Shown here piece after piece: positions 45,408 to 53,691 of a stretch of DNA of 64,000 nucleotides (within the stretch, counting starts at the first letter, position 1; every line of letters begins with the position of its first letter). A model generated the notes under the pieces. That model did not search any database. It saw only the letters and a list, made by a program, of their open reading frames with translations, and was not told where the DNA came from. The stretch is from G965276765 sp965276825. GTDB lineage: Bacteria > Actinomycetota > Acidimicrobiia > Acidimicrobiales > Palsa-688. The stretch lies in assembly GCA_965276825.1 (NCBI GenBank), contig OZ255630.1, positions 2,914,001-2,978,000 on the forward strand, written 5' to 3'. The position numbers and the translations under genes are program-made.

Positions 45408-46217
45408 TCACGGGATGGGAGTGCCACGCCCATGGGAGAGTACGACCACGGTGATGTTGTCGGTTGCGCCGGCGGCCAACGCGGCGGCGACCAATCGGTG
45501 AGCCTGCCCACCGGGGTCGCCGTGGTCGTTCCAGCCGCACACGAGGTCGTCGGGGCCGAGGACGTCGAGCCCGTCGGAGCAGAGCACGAGGGCCTCGCCG
45601 GGCTGGAGCGACGTCGAGGTGAGCCGCGCCGAGATCCCCGCGGCCATCCCGATCGCCTTGGTCAACCGGTGACGGCCGGGATGGGCACGGGCCTCCTCTG
45701 GCGTGATCCGACCGGTCCTGAGCAGCTCACCAGCGAGGTTGTCGTCGGCGGTCAGCAGGTGGGCCTCCCGGGCGGACACCCGCCAGGCTCGGGAATCCCC
45801 GACGTTGGCCACCATCCAGTCGCTTCGGCCACGTTCGACGGCGACCAGCAGGGCGACGGTGAGGGTGGCGGCCATCTGGGCGACCGACGCGTCCGCCACC
45901 CTTCGGGCGCGCACCGCGTCGTTCGCATCTGAGGTTGCGGCCTGGAGGATCGTCGCCGCCCGAGCCGTCCCGCCCGAGCCGGGGGCGACCCCTTCGAGCG
46001 AGCTCCTGACCGCTCCCACGGTCAGATCTGCGGCCAGGCCACCCCCCGGGTGGCCGCCGGCCCCGTCGCTCAGCGCGGCCCACCCCGACGCCACCGCGTA
46101 GCGATCCTCGTTGCTGCGTCGTGACCCCATCGACGTCGCCGCGTCGCGGCCGACGAGGCGGCCGATGACGAGCGGGTCGAAGCGATCGGATCGAGGTGCT
46201 CTTCTGAGCCAAGCCAT
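45408..46217 (-). CDS. PP2C-family Ser/Thr protein phosphatase
   Basis: A 269-residue cytoplasmic phosphatase of the PstP/PP2C type. Metal-binding motifs are SRRSNEDRYAV (about 31-41), ALSDGAGGHPGGGLAADL (about 48-65), VANVGDSRAWRV (about 126) and LCSDGLDVLG (about 205), ending GATDNITVVVL. It lacks the membrane helix seen in mycobacterial PstP. ATG 46217 is used. With the downstream FHA-HTH gene it makes a phospho-Thr signalling pair whose kinase could be the one at 37-39 kb. Confidence 0.88.
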   Translation of the reverse strand: MAWLRRAPRSDRFDPLVIGRLVGRDAATSMGSRRSNEDRYAVASGWAALSDGAGGHPGGGLAADLTVGAVRSSLEGVAPGSGGTARAATILQAATSDANDAVRARRVADASVAQMAATLTVALLVAVERGRSDWMVANVGDSRAWRVSAREAHLLTADDNLAGELLRTGRITPEEARAHPGRHRLTKAIGMAAGISARLTSTSLQPGEALVLCSDGLDVLGPDDLVCGWNDHGDPGGQAHRLVAAALAAGATDNITVVVLSHGRGTPIP

Positions 46218-46472
46218 CGCCAGCACGTCTACCGTGACGGCGCGGTGTCCGAAAGGGCCACCTCTGGACCCTGCGGGCCAGCCGAGCGTCGGAGCCGCCC
46301 ACGTGCGGACCCAACGCTCAGGACGGGTCGCGGCTGACCGATGCACGGCTCGTCCCCTCCGCGGAGGACCAGGAACGACGAGCGTGCAGACGAACTTGGT
46401 GGTCGAAGGCGATTCGGGCGACCTGGCCCCGGTACGCGTCGGCGCGCCCGCCGTTCCGAGATACTGACTGCC

Positions 46473-46985
46473 ATGGCCGTCCTCCTCGACGTGGGCTACC
46501 GCACCGTCGACAGCCCGGTCGGACCGCTGCTCCTCGCGGCCACGCCCGCAGGACTGGTACGGATCGCGTACGAGCGCGAAGGCTTCGACGCGGTCTCGGA
46601 GAACCTGGCCGCCAGGGTCGGCCCCCGTGTCCTGGCCGCCCCTGCTCGCCTCGATGTGGTCGCCCGGCAGCTCGACGAGTACTTCGCTGGGCGTCGGCGG
46701 CGCTTCGACGTGGCCATGGATCTGCGCCTGTCCAAAGGCTTCCGGCGCACCGTGGTCGACTACCTCCCCCTCATCCGCTACGGCCGGACCGCCAGCTACG
46801 CCGCGGTCGCGGTCGCCGTGGAGCACCCCACGGCCGTCAGGGCCGTCGGCACCGCCTGCGCCACCAACCCGCTCCCGCTGATCATTCCCTGCCACCGGGT
46901 CATCCGCGCCGACGGGCTCACCGGGTCCTACCTGGGCGGACCCGAGGCCAAAAGGTGGCTCCTGGACCTGGAGGCACACCGCTGA
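46473..46985 (+). CDS. ogt: Methylated-DNA--protein-cysteine methyltransferase
   Basis: A 170-residue suicide repair protein that removes methyl from O6-methylguanine. The acceptor-cysteine motif PLIIPCHRVIRADG (Cys about 140) and the helix motif RYGRTASYAAVAVAVEHPTA are present, as is the conserved RAVGTACATNPLP. The N-terminal domain is the ribonuclease-like cap (VDSPVGPLLLAATPAGL). ATG 46473 is preceded by GATACTGACTGCC with no Shine-Dalgarno, so a leaderless transcript is possible. Confidence 0.92.
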   Translation: MAVLLDVGYRTVDSPVGPLLLAATPAGLVRIAYEREGFDAVSENLAARVGPRVLAAPARLDVVARQLDEYFAGRRRRFDVAMDLRLSKGFRRTVVDYLPLIRYGRTASYAAVAVAVEHPTAVRAVGTACATNPLPLIIPCHRVIRADGLTGSYLGGPEAKRWLLDLEAHR

Positions 46986-47090
46986 GCACCACCATGACCC
47001 GGCCCGGCCGGTCTGCGCCACCAGGCCCGAGGCGCGCAGCCTTCCGGGTGGCGACCACCATCGGGTCGGCGCCCACCGCTTCCGCGGCGC

Positions 47091-48473
47091 TCAGGCAAGG
47101 GGGGCGAGCGGTGCGAGCTGGGCCTCGGTGGGTTCGCTGCAGCAGAACCACGGCTCGGTGAGGCGCGTCCGGGCCCCGGCGGGTCCCATGGAGACCGCAC
47201 CGTGGGCGGGACGGGGAGATGGGTTGGCGGCTCGGGAGCGGATCAGTGCGTCCACATGCTCGAAGGTCGTCTCGGATGGCTCCCCGACCCGCTGCTCGAC
47301 GAGTGCGGCGACCTCTTCCTGGAGGCGGTCCACGGCGGGATCGGGATGCGCCCACGTCCAACCCAGCCGGGCCGGGTCGTAGGCGCCGAGATGGGCGGTC
47401 ATGGCCGCTTCGCCCCGGAGCAACGAGCCCTCCGGTACCAGCAGGCGAACGCTGTACTGCACCGGGTCGACGTTGGCGACGAGGTCGTGGGCGACCACGA
47501 AGTCGAGCAGTTGGGCGAGGTCGTCGACGGTGGTCCACGGGGTGAAGGGCAGCCATGAAGGGCGGACCTCGATGCCATGGGATCGAAGAGCGGTGACCGC
47601 TTCGGACGCGTCGGCGGCGGTGTGGCCCTTGTCCAGGCGGCGCAGGATGCTGTCACTGACCGACTCGAACGCGGAGACCACGAACGCACAGCCGGCGGCG
47701 GCCAGCTCGGGCAGCAGCGTGCGGTGGCGTAGGACGTGTTCGACCTTGATGGTGGCGTCGAAGGTCAGCTCCGGGTGGCGGCCGTGGACGGCGGCCACGA
47801 CGCGGCGGGCGTGGCGAGGCGCGTTGAGGAAGTCGGGGTCGGCGAAGCTGATGTGGTCGGCGCCGGCGTCGACCAGCTGGTCGACGTCGGCGAGCACGAC
47901 TGCCTCCTCGACGGGACGGACCCGGCCGTCGTAGACCACCGGCACCGGACAGTGCCGGCAGCGGTGCGAGCAACCGCGGCTGGCGGCGACCGAGCCGACC
48001 AGCCGCTCCTCGTCGGCGACAGCCAGACGGGTGTAGCGCCCCAGCTCGGGCCACGACCGGCGGAGCGGCACCCGACCCCGGGAGCGGGGCAGGTGGACGG
48101 CGGGGCCCGGGTCCTGTCCGGCGGCCCATGCCACCAGGCCGTCCTCGTACTCGCCGGCGATGACGGCGTCCGCCGGCGAGGCCAGGGTCAGATCGCGACC
48201 CGTGGCGGCGTAGAGGCCGAAGAAGCACAACGGCAGTCCGGGCCGACGGGCCCGGATGGTCTCGGCGACCCGCAACGCCAGGCGCATGGCGGTGTGCATC
48301 GGGACCGACAGCGCCACCCGGTCGGCCCAGTCCGCGTCGGCTCCCTCGAGGGTGTCGACGCTGACGTCGACGCATCGGACCTCGTGGCCGGCGTCGGACA
48401 GCGCGGCGGTGGCGGTCGCCGCCGACAGCGGCTGGTGGCCCAACTCGTAGGTGGACACCAGCAGGACCCTCAC
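47091..48473 (-). CDS. B12-binding radical SAM protein with CCSEP tail (CUAEP/CCAEP-tail family)
   Basis: A 460-residue radical SAM enzyme. Residues 1-130 form a cobalamin-binding Rossmann-like domain (RVLLVSTYELGHQPL). The 4Fe-4S/SAM motif CSHRCRHC (CxxxCxxC) is near 167-174. The fold continues with ISFADPDFLNAPRHARRVV and FVVSAFESVSDSILRRLDKG. Near the end PWFCCSEPTEAQ gives a CCSEP pentapeptide at about 444-448, the Cys form of the CUAEP/CCAEP tail that in relatives may carry selenocysteine. GTG 48473 overlaps the ATP-grasp stop by 4 bp. The reaction is unknown to me; the tail cysteines are probably catalytic or metal-binding. Confidence 0.82.
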   Translation of the reverse strand: MRVLLVSTYELGHQPLSAATATAALSDAGHEVRCVDVSVDTLEGADADWADRVALSVPMHTAMRLALRVAETIRARRPGLPLCFFGLYAATGRDLTLASPADAVIAGEYEDGLVAWAAGQDPGPAVHLPRSRGRVPLRRSWPELGRYTRLAVADEERLVGSVAASRGCSHRCRHCPVPVVYDGRVRPVEEAVVLADVDQLVDAGADHISFADPDFLNAPRHARRVVAAVHGRHPELTFDATIKVEHVLRHRTLLPELAAAGCAFVVSAFESVSDSILRRLDKGHTAADASEAVTALRSHGIEVRPSWLPFTPWTTVDDLAQLLDFVVAHDLVANVDPVQYSVRLLVPEGSLLRGEAAMTAHLGAYDPARLGWTWAHPDPAVDRLQEEVAALVEQRVGEPSETTFEHVDALIRSRAANPSPRPAHGAVSMGPAGARTRLTEPWFCCSEPTEAQLAPLAPLA

Positions 48474-49717
48474 GTCCCGGAGGCTACCTTCGACCTGCGC
48501 TTCTCGGGTTCCTGGCCCACGACGACCTCGAGCGCCGCCTCGGCCCGCCGCAGGGCGAGCTCGACGTCGGCGGGTGCAGGCCCGCGCGCGAAGACGAATC
48601 CCAGGTAGCGGTCACCCTCGGGGAGCGGGACCACCGGCCGACCGACCGGGATGCTGATCTCCACGCCGACCACGCCGTCGACCGCGAGAGCGTCCTCCCG
48701 GCCAGAGACACCTTCGAGCATGCCCGCCGAGGGGATCGGCAGCATCATGACCCCCGAGGCCTGAGCCTCCCGGGCGAGCCCGTCGAGACCGGCGCCGACG
48801 GCGTGGCGGACGATGACCTCCTCCAGGCTCACCCCCGCCCCGAAACTCAGGGCGCGTGAGCACAGTCCACCGATGGAGCGCGCCGCCACCTCGATGACGG
48901 TGACCGCGCCCGTCGGACCGATGCGCGCCTCGGCGTGGATCGGCCCCTCCCGCAGCCCGAGCGCGGCCGTGGCCGACGCGATCGTCGCCTCGAGAGCGGC
49001 CAGAACCGGCGCCCGGTGGCGTGACGGCGTCACGTAGATCGTCTCTTCGAAGAACGGACCGTCGAGCGGGTCGGGCTTGTCGAACACGGCGAGCAGCCGG
49101 AGTGCGCCGCCGTCGAGCAGCCCCTCGACGGCGACCTCGGTCCCGGGGATGAACCGCTCGACGAGGAGCGGTTCCTCTACACCGACGATCGCGCGGATCC
49201 GCTGCTCGGCGGCGACCGCTTCGTCCTCGCGGTCGACGCGGATGACTCCCTGGCTGCCCGAGCGCGACACCGGCTTGGCCACGCAGGGGTACCCGATCCG
49301 CGACGCGGCGTCAGCGACCCGGTCACCGGGGGCGACGATCCGGTAGTCGGGCTGCGGCACCGACGCCACAGCCAGCCGAGCCCGCAGCGCGGCTTTGTCC
49401 CTCGTCGCGGCCACCGCGTCGGCCGGGTTGTGGGGCAGGCCGAGGCACGCGGCCGCCGCAGCAGCAACCGCCAGACCCTGATCGTCGACGGCCAGCACGG
49501 CATCGAGCGGGCTACGCTCGTGGAGGGCGCCGATGGTGCTCACGGCGGCATCCGCGGATCCCAACGGGACGACCACCGCCCGGTCGCCCATCATGCCGGC
49601 CAGGGCCTGGCGACGCTCGGAGCCGACGACGATCTCGACCCCGAGACTAGCGGCGGCAGCCAGGAAGTCCGAAGCCCGGTAGGTCTCGGTCGGCAGGAGG
49701 AGGAGAATGCGGGCCAC
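48470..49717 (-). CDS. ATP-grasp ligase coupled to the CCSEP radical SAM gene
   Basis: A 415-residue ATP-grasp enzyme that should form an amide or similar bond through an acyl-phosphate. The pre-grasp domain begins RILLLLPTETYRASDFLAAA. ATP-binding blocks are YPCVAKPVSRSGSQGVIRV (about 145-163), EPLLVERFIPGTEVAVEGLL (about 183-202) and GAVTVIEVAARSIGGLCSRA (about 275-294). It is the first gene of a two-gene operon with the radical SAM protein (GTGA overlap) and lies 44 bp from the divergent nfuA-like gene. Substrate unknown; carnosine-synthase-like and L-amino-acid ligases share this layout. Confidence 0.85.
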   Translation of the reverse strand: MARILLLLPTETYRASDFLAAAASLGVEIVVGSERRQALAGMMGDRAVVVPLGSADAAVSTIGALHERSPLDAVLAVDDQGLAVAAAAAACLGLPHNPADAVAATRDKAALRARLAVASVPQPDYRIVAPGDRVADAASRIGYPCVAKPVSRSGSQGVIRVDREDEAVAAEQRIRAIVGVEEPLLVERFIPGTEVAVEGLLDGGALRLLAVFDKPDPLDGPFFEETIYVTPSRHRAPVLAALEATIASATAALGLREGPIHAEARIGPTGAVTVIEVAARSIGGLCSRALSFGAGVSLEEVIVRHAVGAGLDGLAREAQASGVMMLPIPSAGMLEGVSGREDALAVDGVVGVEISIPVGRPVVPLPEGDRYLGFVFARGPAPADVELALRRAEAALEVVVGQEPEKRRSKVASGT

Positions 49718-49761
49718 GACCCTAGGATGGCCCGGACCATGAGGATGAGGCGAAGGTACCC

Positions 49762-50415
49762 GTGACCAACGACGATCCCCGTGACGAACCTGTCCTGCGC
49801 CTGTCCGACGCTGCGCTGGCCAAGGTGCTGGAGCTGCGCGCCAACGAGACCGATCCCGACTCCCTGGCGCTCTGGGTCACGGTCAGCGGCACCAGCGGCG
49901 GGGCATACACGTACGACATGTACTTCCAGACGGCGACCGACGCCGGTGCCGACGACTGGAGCGGTTTCCAGGACGGGCTGGTGATGGTGGTGCCCGCCGC
50001 CAGCGCGCCGAAGATGGCCGGGTCGGTCCTCGACCTCAACCGTGACCTCCTGGCCGGCGGGATGAGCATCCGCAACCCCAACCCCCCGGCGCCGCCGCCG
50101 GGCAGCCCGGCCATGACCGGTCCCCCGCCCGACTTGAGCGGTGACGTGGCCCAGAGGGTGATACAGGTCCTCGACCACCAGATCAACCCGTCGATCGCCG
50201 CGCACGGCGGACGCGCCGACCTGGTCGCGGTCGAGGAGGACGCCGCCTACCTTCGTCTCAGCGGTGGCTGCGCAGGCTGCGGGATGGCGGCGGTGACCCT
50301 CAGCCAGGGGATCGAGGTCGCCATCAAGGAGTCGGTCCCCGAGATCGCCAGGATCGTCGACGTGACCGATCACGCCGCCGGCACCAACCCGTACTTCGAG
50401 CCGGCCAAGAAGTAG
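49762..50415 (+). CDS. nfuA: NfuA-type Fe-S cluster carrier (HesB-like plus NifU C-terminal domain)
   Basis: A 217-residue Fe-S scaffold/carrier. The N-terminal 95 residues are a degenerate HesB/IscA-type domain (LRLSDAALAKVLELRANE, then YTYDMYFQ) without the usual cysteines. A Pro-rich linker follows. The C-terminal NifU domain has NPSIAAHGGRADLVAVEEDA and the cluster-binding CxxC in GGCAGCGMAAVTLSQG (about 170). GTG 49762 is the start. It is divergent from the ATP-grasp/radical SAM operon across a 44-bp gap, so it may supply clusters to that enzyme. Confidence 0.88.
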   Translation: MTNDDPRDEPVLRLSDAALAKVLELRANETDPDSLALWVTVSGTSGGAYTYDMYFQTATDAGADDWSGFQDGLVMVVPAASAPKMAGSVLDLNRDLLAGGMSIRNPNPPAPPPGSPAMTGPPPDLSGDVAQRVIQVLDHQINPSIAAHGGRADLVAVEEDAAYLRLSGGCAGCGMAAVTLSQGIEVAIKESVPEIARIVDVTDHAAGTNPYFEPAKK

Positions 50416-50711
50416 ATCAGGGATCGTCCGTTTCGGTGCCGGGTGGTTGCCGGCGGCGACCAAGACGGGGACGATCTGGTGGGCGGCGGTGATGACGGCG
50501 CCCCAGCCGAGAGCTGCGCGTTGCCGGGACGGCATTCCTCAGCGCCTGCCCCGCAGGTCGAGCGCCCCGTCGCCCGCCGCAACGCGGCAGGGGCGACGCT
50601 GATCGGTGAGGCCGACATCGCCACATTCCGCGACGGGCGAACGCGCTCGGCACGACGGCTCAGCACCCGCACCTCGGCGTCGGCACCCCGGCACCCGTTT
50701 TGCGCCTCGCG
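50416..50711. other. Non-coding or degraded stretch
   Basis: About 300 bases between nfuA and a convergent reductase gene. A minus-strand frame from about 50535 (RAALGWGAVITAAHQIVPVL) reads like protein for about 35 residues but is not recognisable and runs into nfuA antisense. Nothing else is supported. The zone of broken genes starts here. Confidence 0.4.
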
Positions 50712-51134
50712 TCAGGCGGGCTCTACGAAACTGATCTTCGCCAGCGGGCTGCGCTCGACCCACTCGTCGAGGACGGCCTTCGGCCAAGGGCTGTCGGGGC
50801 CGTTGCGACGGTTGAAGTCGTCGACGAAGTCGATGAGCACGCGACGACGATCTGCCGGATCGGTGATGACCGTGGCGACCGCCTGCAGGTCGGCGACGAC
50901 GCCGTGCTTCAGGTGGAAGGTGAGATGCGGCTCAGCGGTCAGGTTGGCCAGCCAGTCACGGGTGCGCGGTCCCGGGATCCCGCTCAGGTACACGGAATCC
51001 TCGAACCGGTAGAAACAGATCTCGATCCGTCTCGGCTCCCCAGAGCGTCGACCTGTCGTGGTGATGTCGATCGTGCGCTCCTCGATGGTCGAGGAGGGAC
51101 CGATGGCCAGGGCCTGGCGTACATCGTCTCGCAT
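50712..51134 (-). CDS. Nitroreductase/quinone reductase-family protein (DUF385/Ddn-like)
   Basis: A protein of about 140 residues from ATG 51134, a start chosen from the fold; the frame continues upstream with a further in-frame candidate in SWDEEDEDHALQARPQQL. The core TIDITTTGRRSGEPRRIEIC, then LSGIPGPRTRDWLANLTAEP and FHLKHGVVADLQAVATVITD, matches the split-barrel deazaflavin-dependent reductase family. The C-terminus PWPKAVLDEWVERSPLAKIS is an extension typical of one subgroup. Apparently intact, on the edge of the degraded zone. Confidence 0.75.
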   Translation of the reverse strand: MRDDVRQALAIGPSSTIEERTIDITTTGRRSGEPRRIEICFYRFEDSVYLSGIPGPRTRDWLANLTAEPHLTFHLKHGVVADLQAVATVITDPADRRRVLIDFVDDFNRRNGPDSPWPKAVLDEWVERSPLAKISFVEPA

Positions 51135-51306
51135 CAGCTGTTGTGGTCGGGCCTGGAGCGCATGGTCCTCGTCCTCCTCGTCCCAACTCACGGTGAGTGG
51201 CGCCCTCGGAGCGTACCCGCCGACGCCGCTCTGGGATCGGCCGCTCTCCCCTGGTGTCGACCCGGAAATCGGGAACCAGAGGGGACCGGAGATAGTCGTT
51301 GAGGCC

Positions 51307-51477
51307 GTGGAGGTTCCCGCTGATCTCCTGACGGAGCGTGGCATCGACTTGGAGGACCGATTCGAGGACCTGTATGTGCGCGACTACGAGGCCATGGTTC
51401 GTCTCGCCGTGCTGCTCGTGGACTCCCGGGACATCGCGGCGCCCCTGACTTCCCCGTCACCATGCTCGGCGACCTGA
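51307..51477 (+). pseudogene. Remnant of an ECF sigma factor (N-terminal region 2)
   Basis: From GTG 51307 the frame gives DRFEDLYVRDYEAMVRLAVL and LVDSRDIA, the start of sigma-70 region 2 of ECF sigma factors of the SigE/SigM sort. It then breaks into unrelated residues (APLTSPSPCSAT) and stops at 51477. The promoter-recognition helices of regions 2 and 4 are absent, so no working sigma factor is made. Confidence 0.55.
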
Positions 51478-51631
51478 GAGACGTCCCGACCGCCTCGAGC
51501 GCATGGAGGGCCTTCGCCTCTCTCGCTGCACGGCACACCACCCAGCCGAGCAGCGCTCTCTACCCGTAACACGCAGCTCGATCCCGGTAACAATGGATGC
51601 GGGATCGGCGAGCTTCGGGAGGGATCGGATC

Positions 51632-52137
51632 ATGGCCGACTTCGGCACGGGGAGCGACCTGGTCGGATGCTCGTTCTGCGGGAAATCGCAGAAGGTGGTC
51701 GGCAAGGTTGATCGCCGGGCCAGGCGTCTACATCTGCAACGAATGCGTCGCCTTGTGTGACCAGATCATCGAAGAGGAAGTCCTCGTCGACCGGCGAGCA
51801 GGCGCCGTCCCAGGCGTCGAGGCTGAGGAGGTGCCCGCGCCCGACATCGACACTGCTGTCCTCGCAACTCGTGAGCGCCTGGCCAGCCGCCTGGGTCGCC
51901 AGCCGACCGTTGCCGAGCTCGCAGCCGACGTGGGACTCGACGAAGACCTCGTCACGCACACCCTACTCCCGAACGATGCCGAACGATCGGCCGGCGGACC
52001 CTGGCGACTGGATCGTGGGCACGCCCGACCTGTCGGTTCCGGTGGTGTTGCGCAGGATCCAACGCCAACTCAGCGAGGTGGCTGCTCAGCTCTCCCTCGT
52101 CGTCGAACGGCTGGATCGCGAGCCGCCCCACCCGTAG
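51632..52137 (+). pseudogene. ClpX-type C4 zinc-finger protein broken by two frameshifts
   Basis: ATG 51632 follows GGGAGGG. The first frame gives LVGCSFCGKSQKVVGK, the first zinc knuckle of a ClpX zinc-binding domain. At about 51706 one extra base shifts the frame; the second knuckle continues as LIAGPGVYICNECVALCDQI. A sigma-region-3-like helical segment LGRQPTVAELAADVGLDEDL follows. At 51969-51988 CCGAACGATG is duplicated as CCGAACGATC, shifting again, and the last 53 residues end at TAG 52137. Removing 11 bases restores one 164-residue frame. It lacks the ClpX ATPase, so it was an adaptor or regulator with this zinc finger. Confidence 0.65.
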
Positions 52138-52390
52138 GTACCCGCACGTCGCCCAGTGCTCCAGTCGGGTGGCGGAGAGCGCGTCACCGTTGGCCCGGCC
52201 CCGGCACGTCGAGGTCGGCCAGGTTGGCGTCCCAGGCGGTGAAGTCCGCCGACTGCCGGGCCCGCTGCGCCTCCAGCCCCCGATCGACGCCAACCACAGC
52301 TGGCTGGCGGGTCGGGACCCGGATGCCGATTCGCGCAGCGATCACCGAACCCGGTGATGGGACCATCGCTCGGCGAAGGAGGCGCTCCAT
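52138..52390 (-). pseudogene. Remnant resembling an AddB-type PD-(D/E)XK nuclease
   Basis: Minus-strand frames give RARQSADFTAWDANLADLDV and, after a shift near 52185, GDALSATRLEHWATCGYLRV. The pair 'xxFTxWDGNL' plus 'LSATRLExWAxCxYRYFL' is typical of the region just before the cysteine-containing nuclease domain of actinobacterial AddB or RecB-like proteins. Only about 80 residues remain and no start is meaningful. Assignment rests on motif memory and is moderate. Confidence 0.45.
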
Positions 52391-52414
52391 GCCGCCGGGC
52401 TTCCAACGCTCGTC

Positions 52415-52990
52415 TCAGTCCACCGCGCCGATGCCCCGGGCAGCGGGTCCATCGGTGCGATTGAGGAGGTCGGTGAGACGCTCGATGTTCGCCGACAGCG
52501 GATCGACCGCGTCGAGCGTCACGTCGACGGGTGCCGGCGCCTCCCACGCTCGTCGGGCCCGGGCCACCCCGGACCAGTCCAGCTCGTGCCAGTCGGGGAT
52601 GCTGCGCCGTCGCTCTTCGATGCGGAGGCGATGCACGGCGATGTCGGAGCACTCGGTCGCCACCACCACCAGGACGGCTGACTCCTCCTCGGCGAGGGAC
52701 CGGCAGGCGTCGATCTCCACGGCCCGAGCGACACCATCGAGCACCACCGAAGATCCCCGCCGCAACTGGGATCGGGCCAACGCGCCCAGGATCGACCATC
52801 CGACCACCCGGTGCCCGCTCGGCTCCATCACGTCGAGCGCCACCTGCAGCTCCGGGTACCGGCGCAGGCCGCTCATGGCCCAGTCATGGGCCAGCACCGG
52901 CGCCCCGAGCAGGCGCCCCGCTACCTCAGCAAGCGTCGACTTGCCTGTCCCCGGCAGACCCGTCACCAACACCAGCACCGCCGGCCTCAC
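52415..52990 (-). CDS. P-loop AAA/kinase-like ATP-binding protein
   Basis: A 191-residue protein from GTG 52990 with Walker A LVTGLPGTGKSTLAEVAGRL (about 8-27). It resembles small P-loop kinases or zeta-toxin-like ATPases (GSSVVLDGVARAVEIDACRS, VLVVVATECSDIAVHRLRIE). The lid-like Arg cluster RIEERRRSIPDWHEL is typical of sugar or nucleotide kinases in this group. It is intact in spite of its neighbours. Substrate unknown. Confidence 0.75.
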   Translation of the reverse strand: MRPAVLVLVTGLPGTGKSTLAEVAGRLLGAPVLAHDWAMSGLRRYPELQVALDVMEPSGHRVVGWSILGALARSQLRRGSSVVLDGVARAVEIDACRSLAEEESAVLVVVATECSDIAVHRLRIEERRRSIPDWHELDWSGVARARRAWEAPAPVDVTLDAVDPLSANIERLTDLLNRTDGPAARGIGAVD

Positions 52991-53076
52991 CCGGCCAAGA
53001 CTACGAGCAGAAGACTGCGCTCCCCGCAGCGCGCAGCCAAACGCCCGCGATGGCCTCGACGTCCGCCCTCGAACGG

Positions 53077-53661
53077 TCAGCCCGACGGGTCGAGGAGCCG
53101 CCACGTTGGGTGACAGCCGGTGACGAGCGAACGAGCCCCCGCCCACGCCGCCAGGTCGAGCCGGCGGCATGGGGCGACCGACACCGCACCACGACCGTCG
53201 ACGTCGTAGCCCCACCCGAAGCCGTACACCGGCATCAGCGTCTTCGACATCACTGCGTCGGGGCTCACGACCAAGAACGCATCGGCACGCCACCACACCC
53301 CCGTCCGAGTCGTCGACGGGGCATCGAAGAAGCTCGGGCACGGCCCCGACGCACACAACGGGCTGTCGATATCGGCGTACGCAGGCGGCCGGTCGATCTC
53401 CGCTCGCACCTCCCCGTCTCCGAAGCGGTAGCGCAGCACCTGGATCCAGCCCATGTAAGCCAGATAGCCGGCACCCTCGTAGGCCACCGCCGCCTCCACC
53501 ACCGGGAACCCCTCCGCCACCTCGATCCCATACGGCAGGCCCAAGGCGCCGTAACCCCAAGCGGCGGGGTCACGGTTCACGCCGTAGCGGACCCTCACCA
53601 TCCCCGGCAGGCCGTGCGCCACGAACGGGCCGCTCGCCTCCCCGACCTCACCCAGCATCAC
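53077..53661 (-). CDS. Hypothetical protein
   Basis: A 194-residue soluble protein with ATG 53661 or 53658. It is rich in Gly, Tyr, Trp and Ala, with aromatic strands (RVRYGVNRDPAAWGYGALGL, EGAGYLAYMGWIQVLRYRFG) and a segment ADAFLVVSPDAVMSKTL. No signal peptide or membrane helix. I do not recognise a family. The even codon pattern and lack of breaks favour a real gene. It lies 87 bp upstream of the P-loop gene on the same strand. Confidence 0.6.
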   Translation of the reverse strand: MMLGEVGEASGPFVAHGLPGMVRVRYGVNRDPAAWGYGALGLPYGIEVAEGFPVVEAAVAYEGAGYLAYMGWIQVLRYRFGDGEVRAEIDRPPAYADIDSPLCASGPCPSFFDAPSTTRTGVWWRADAFLVVSPDAVMSKTLMPVYGFGWGYDVDGRGAVSVAPCRRLDLAAWAGARSLVTGCHPTWRLLDPSG

Positions 53662-53691
53662 GACAACAGCCTCGCATCACCGGCGACGCGG

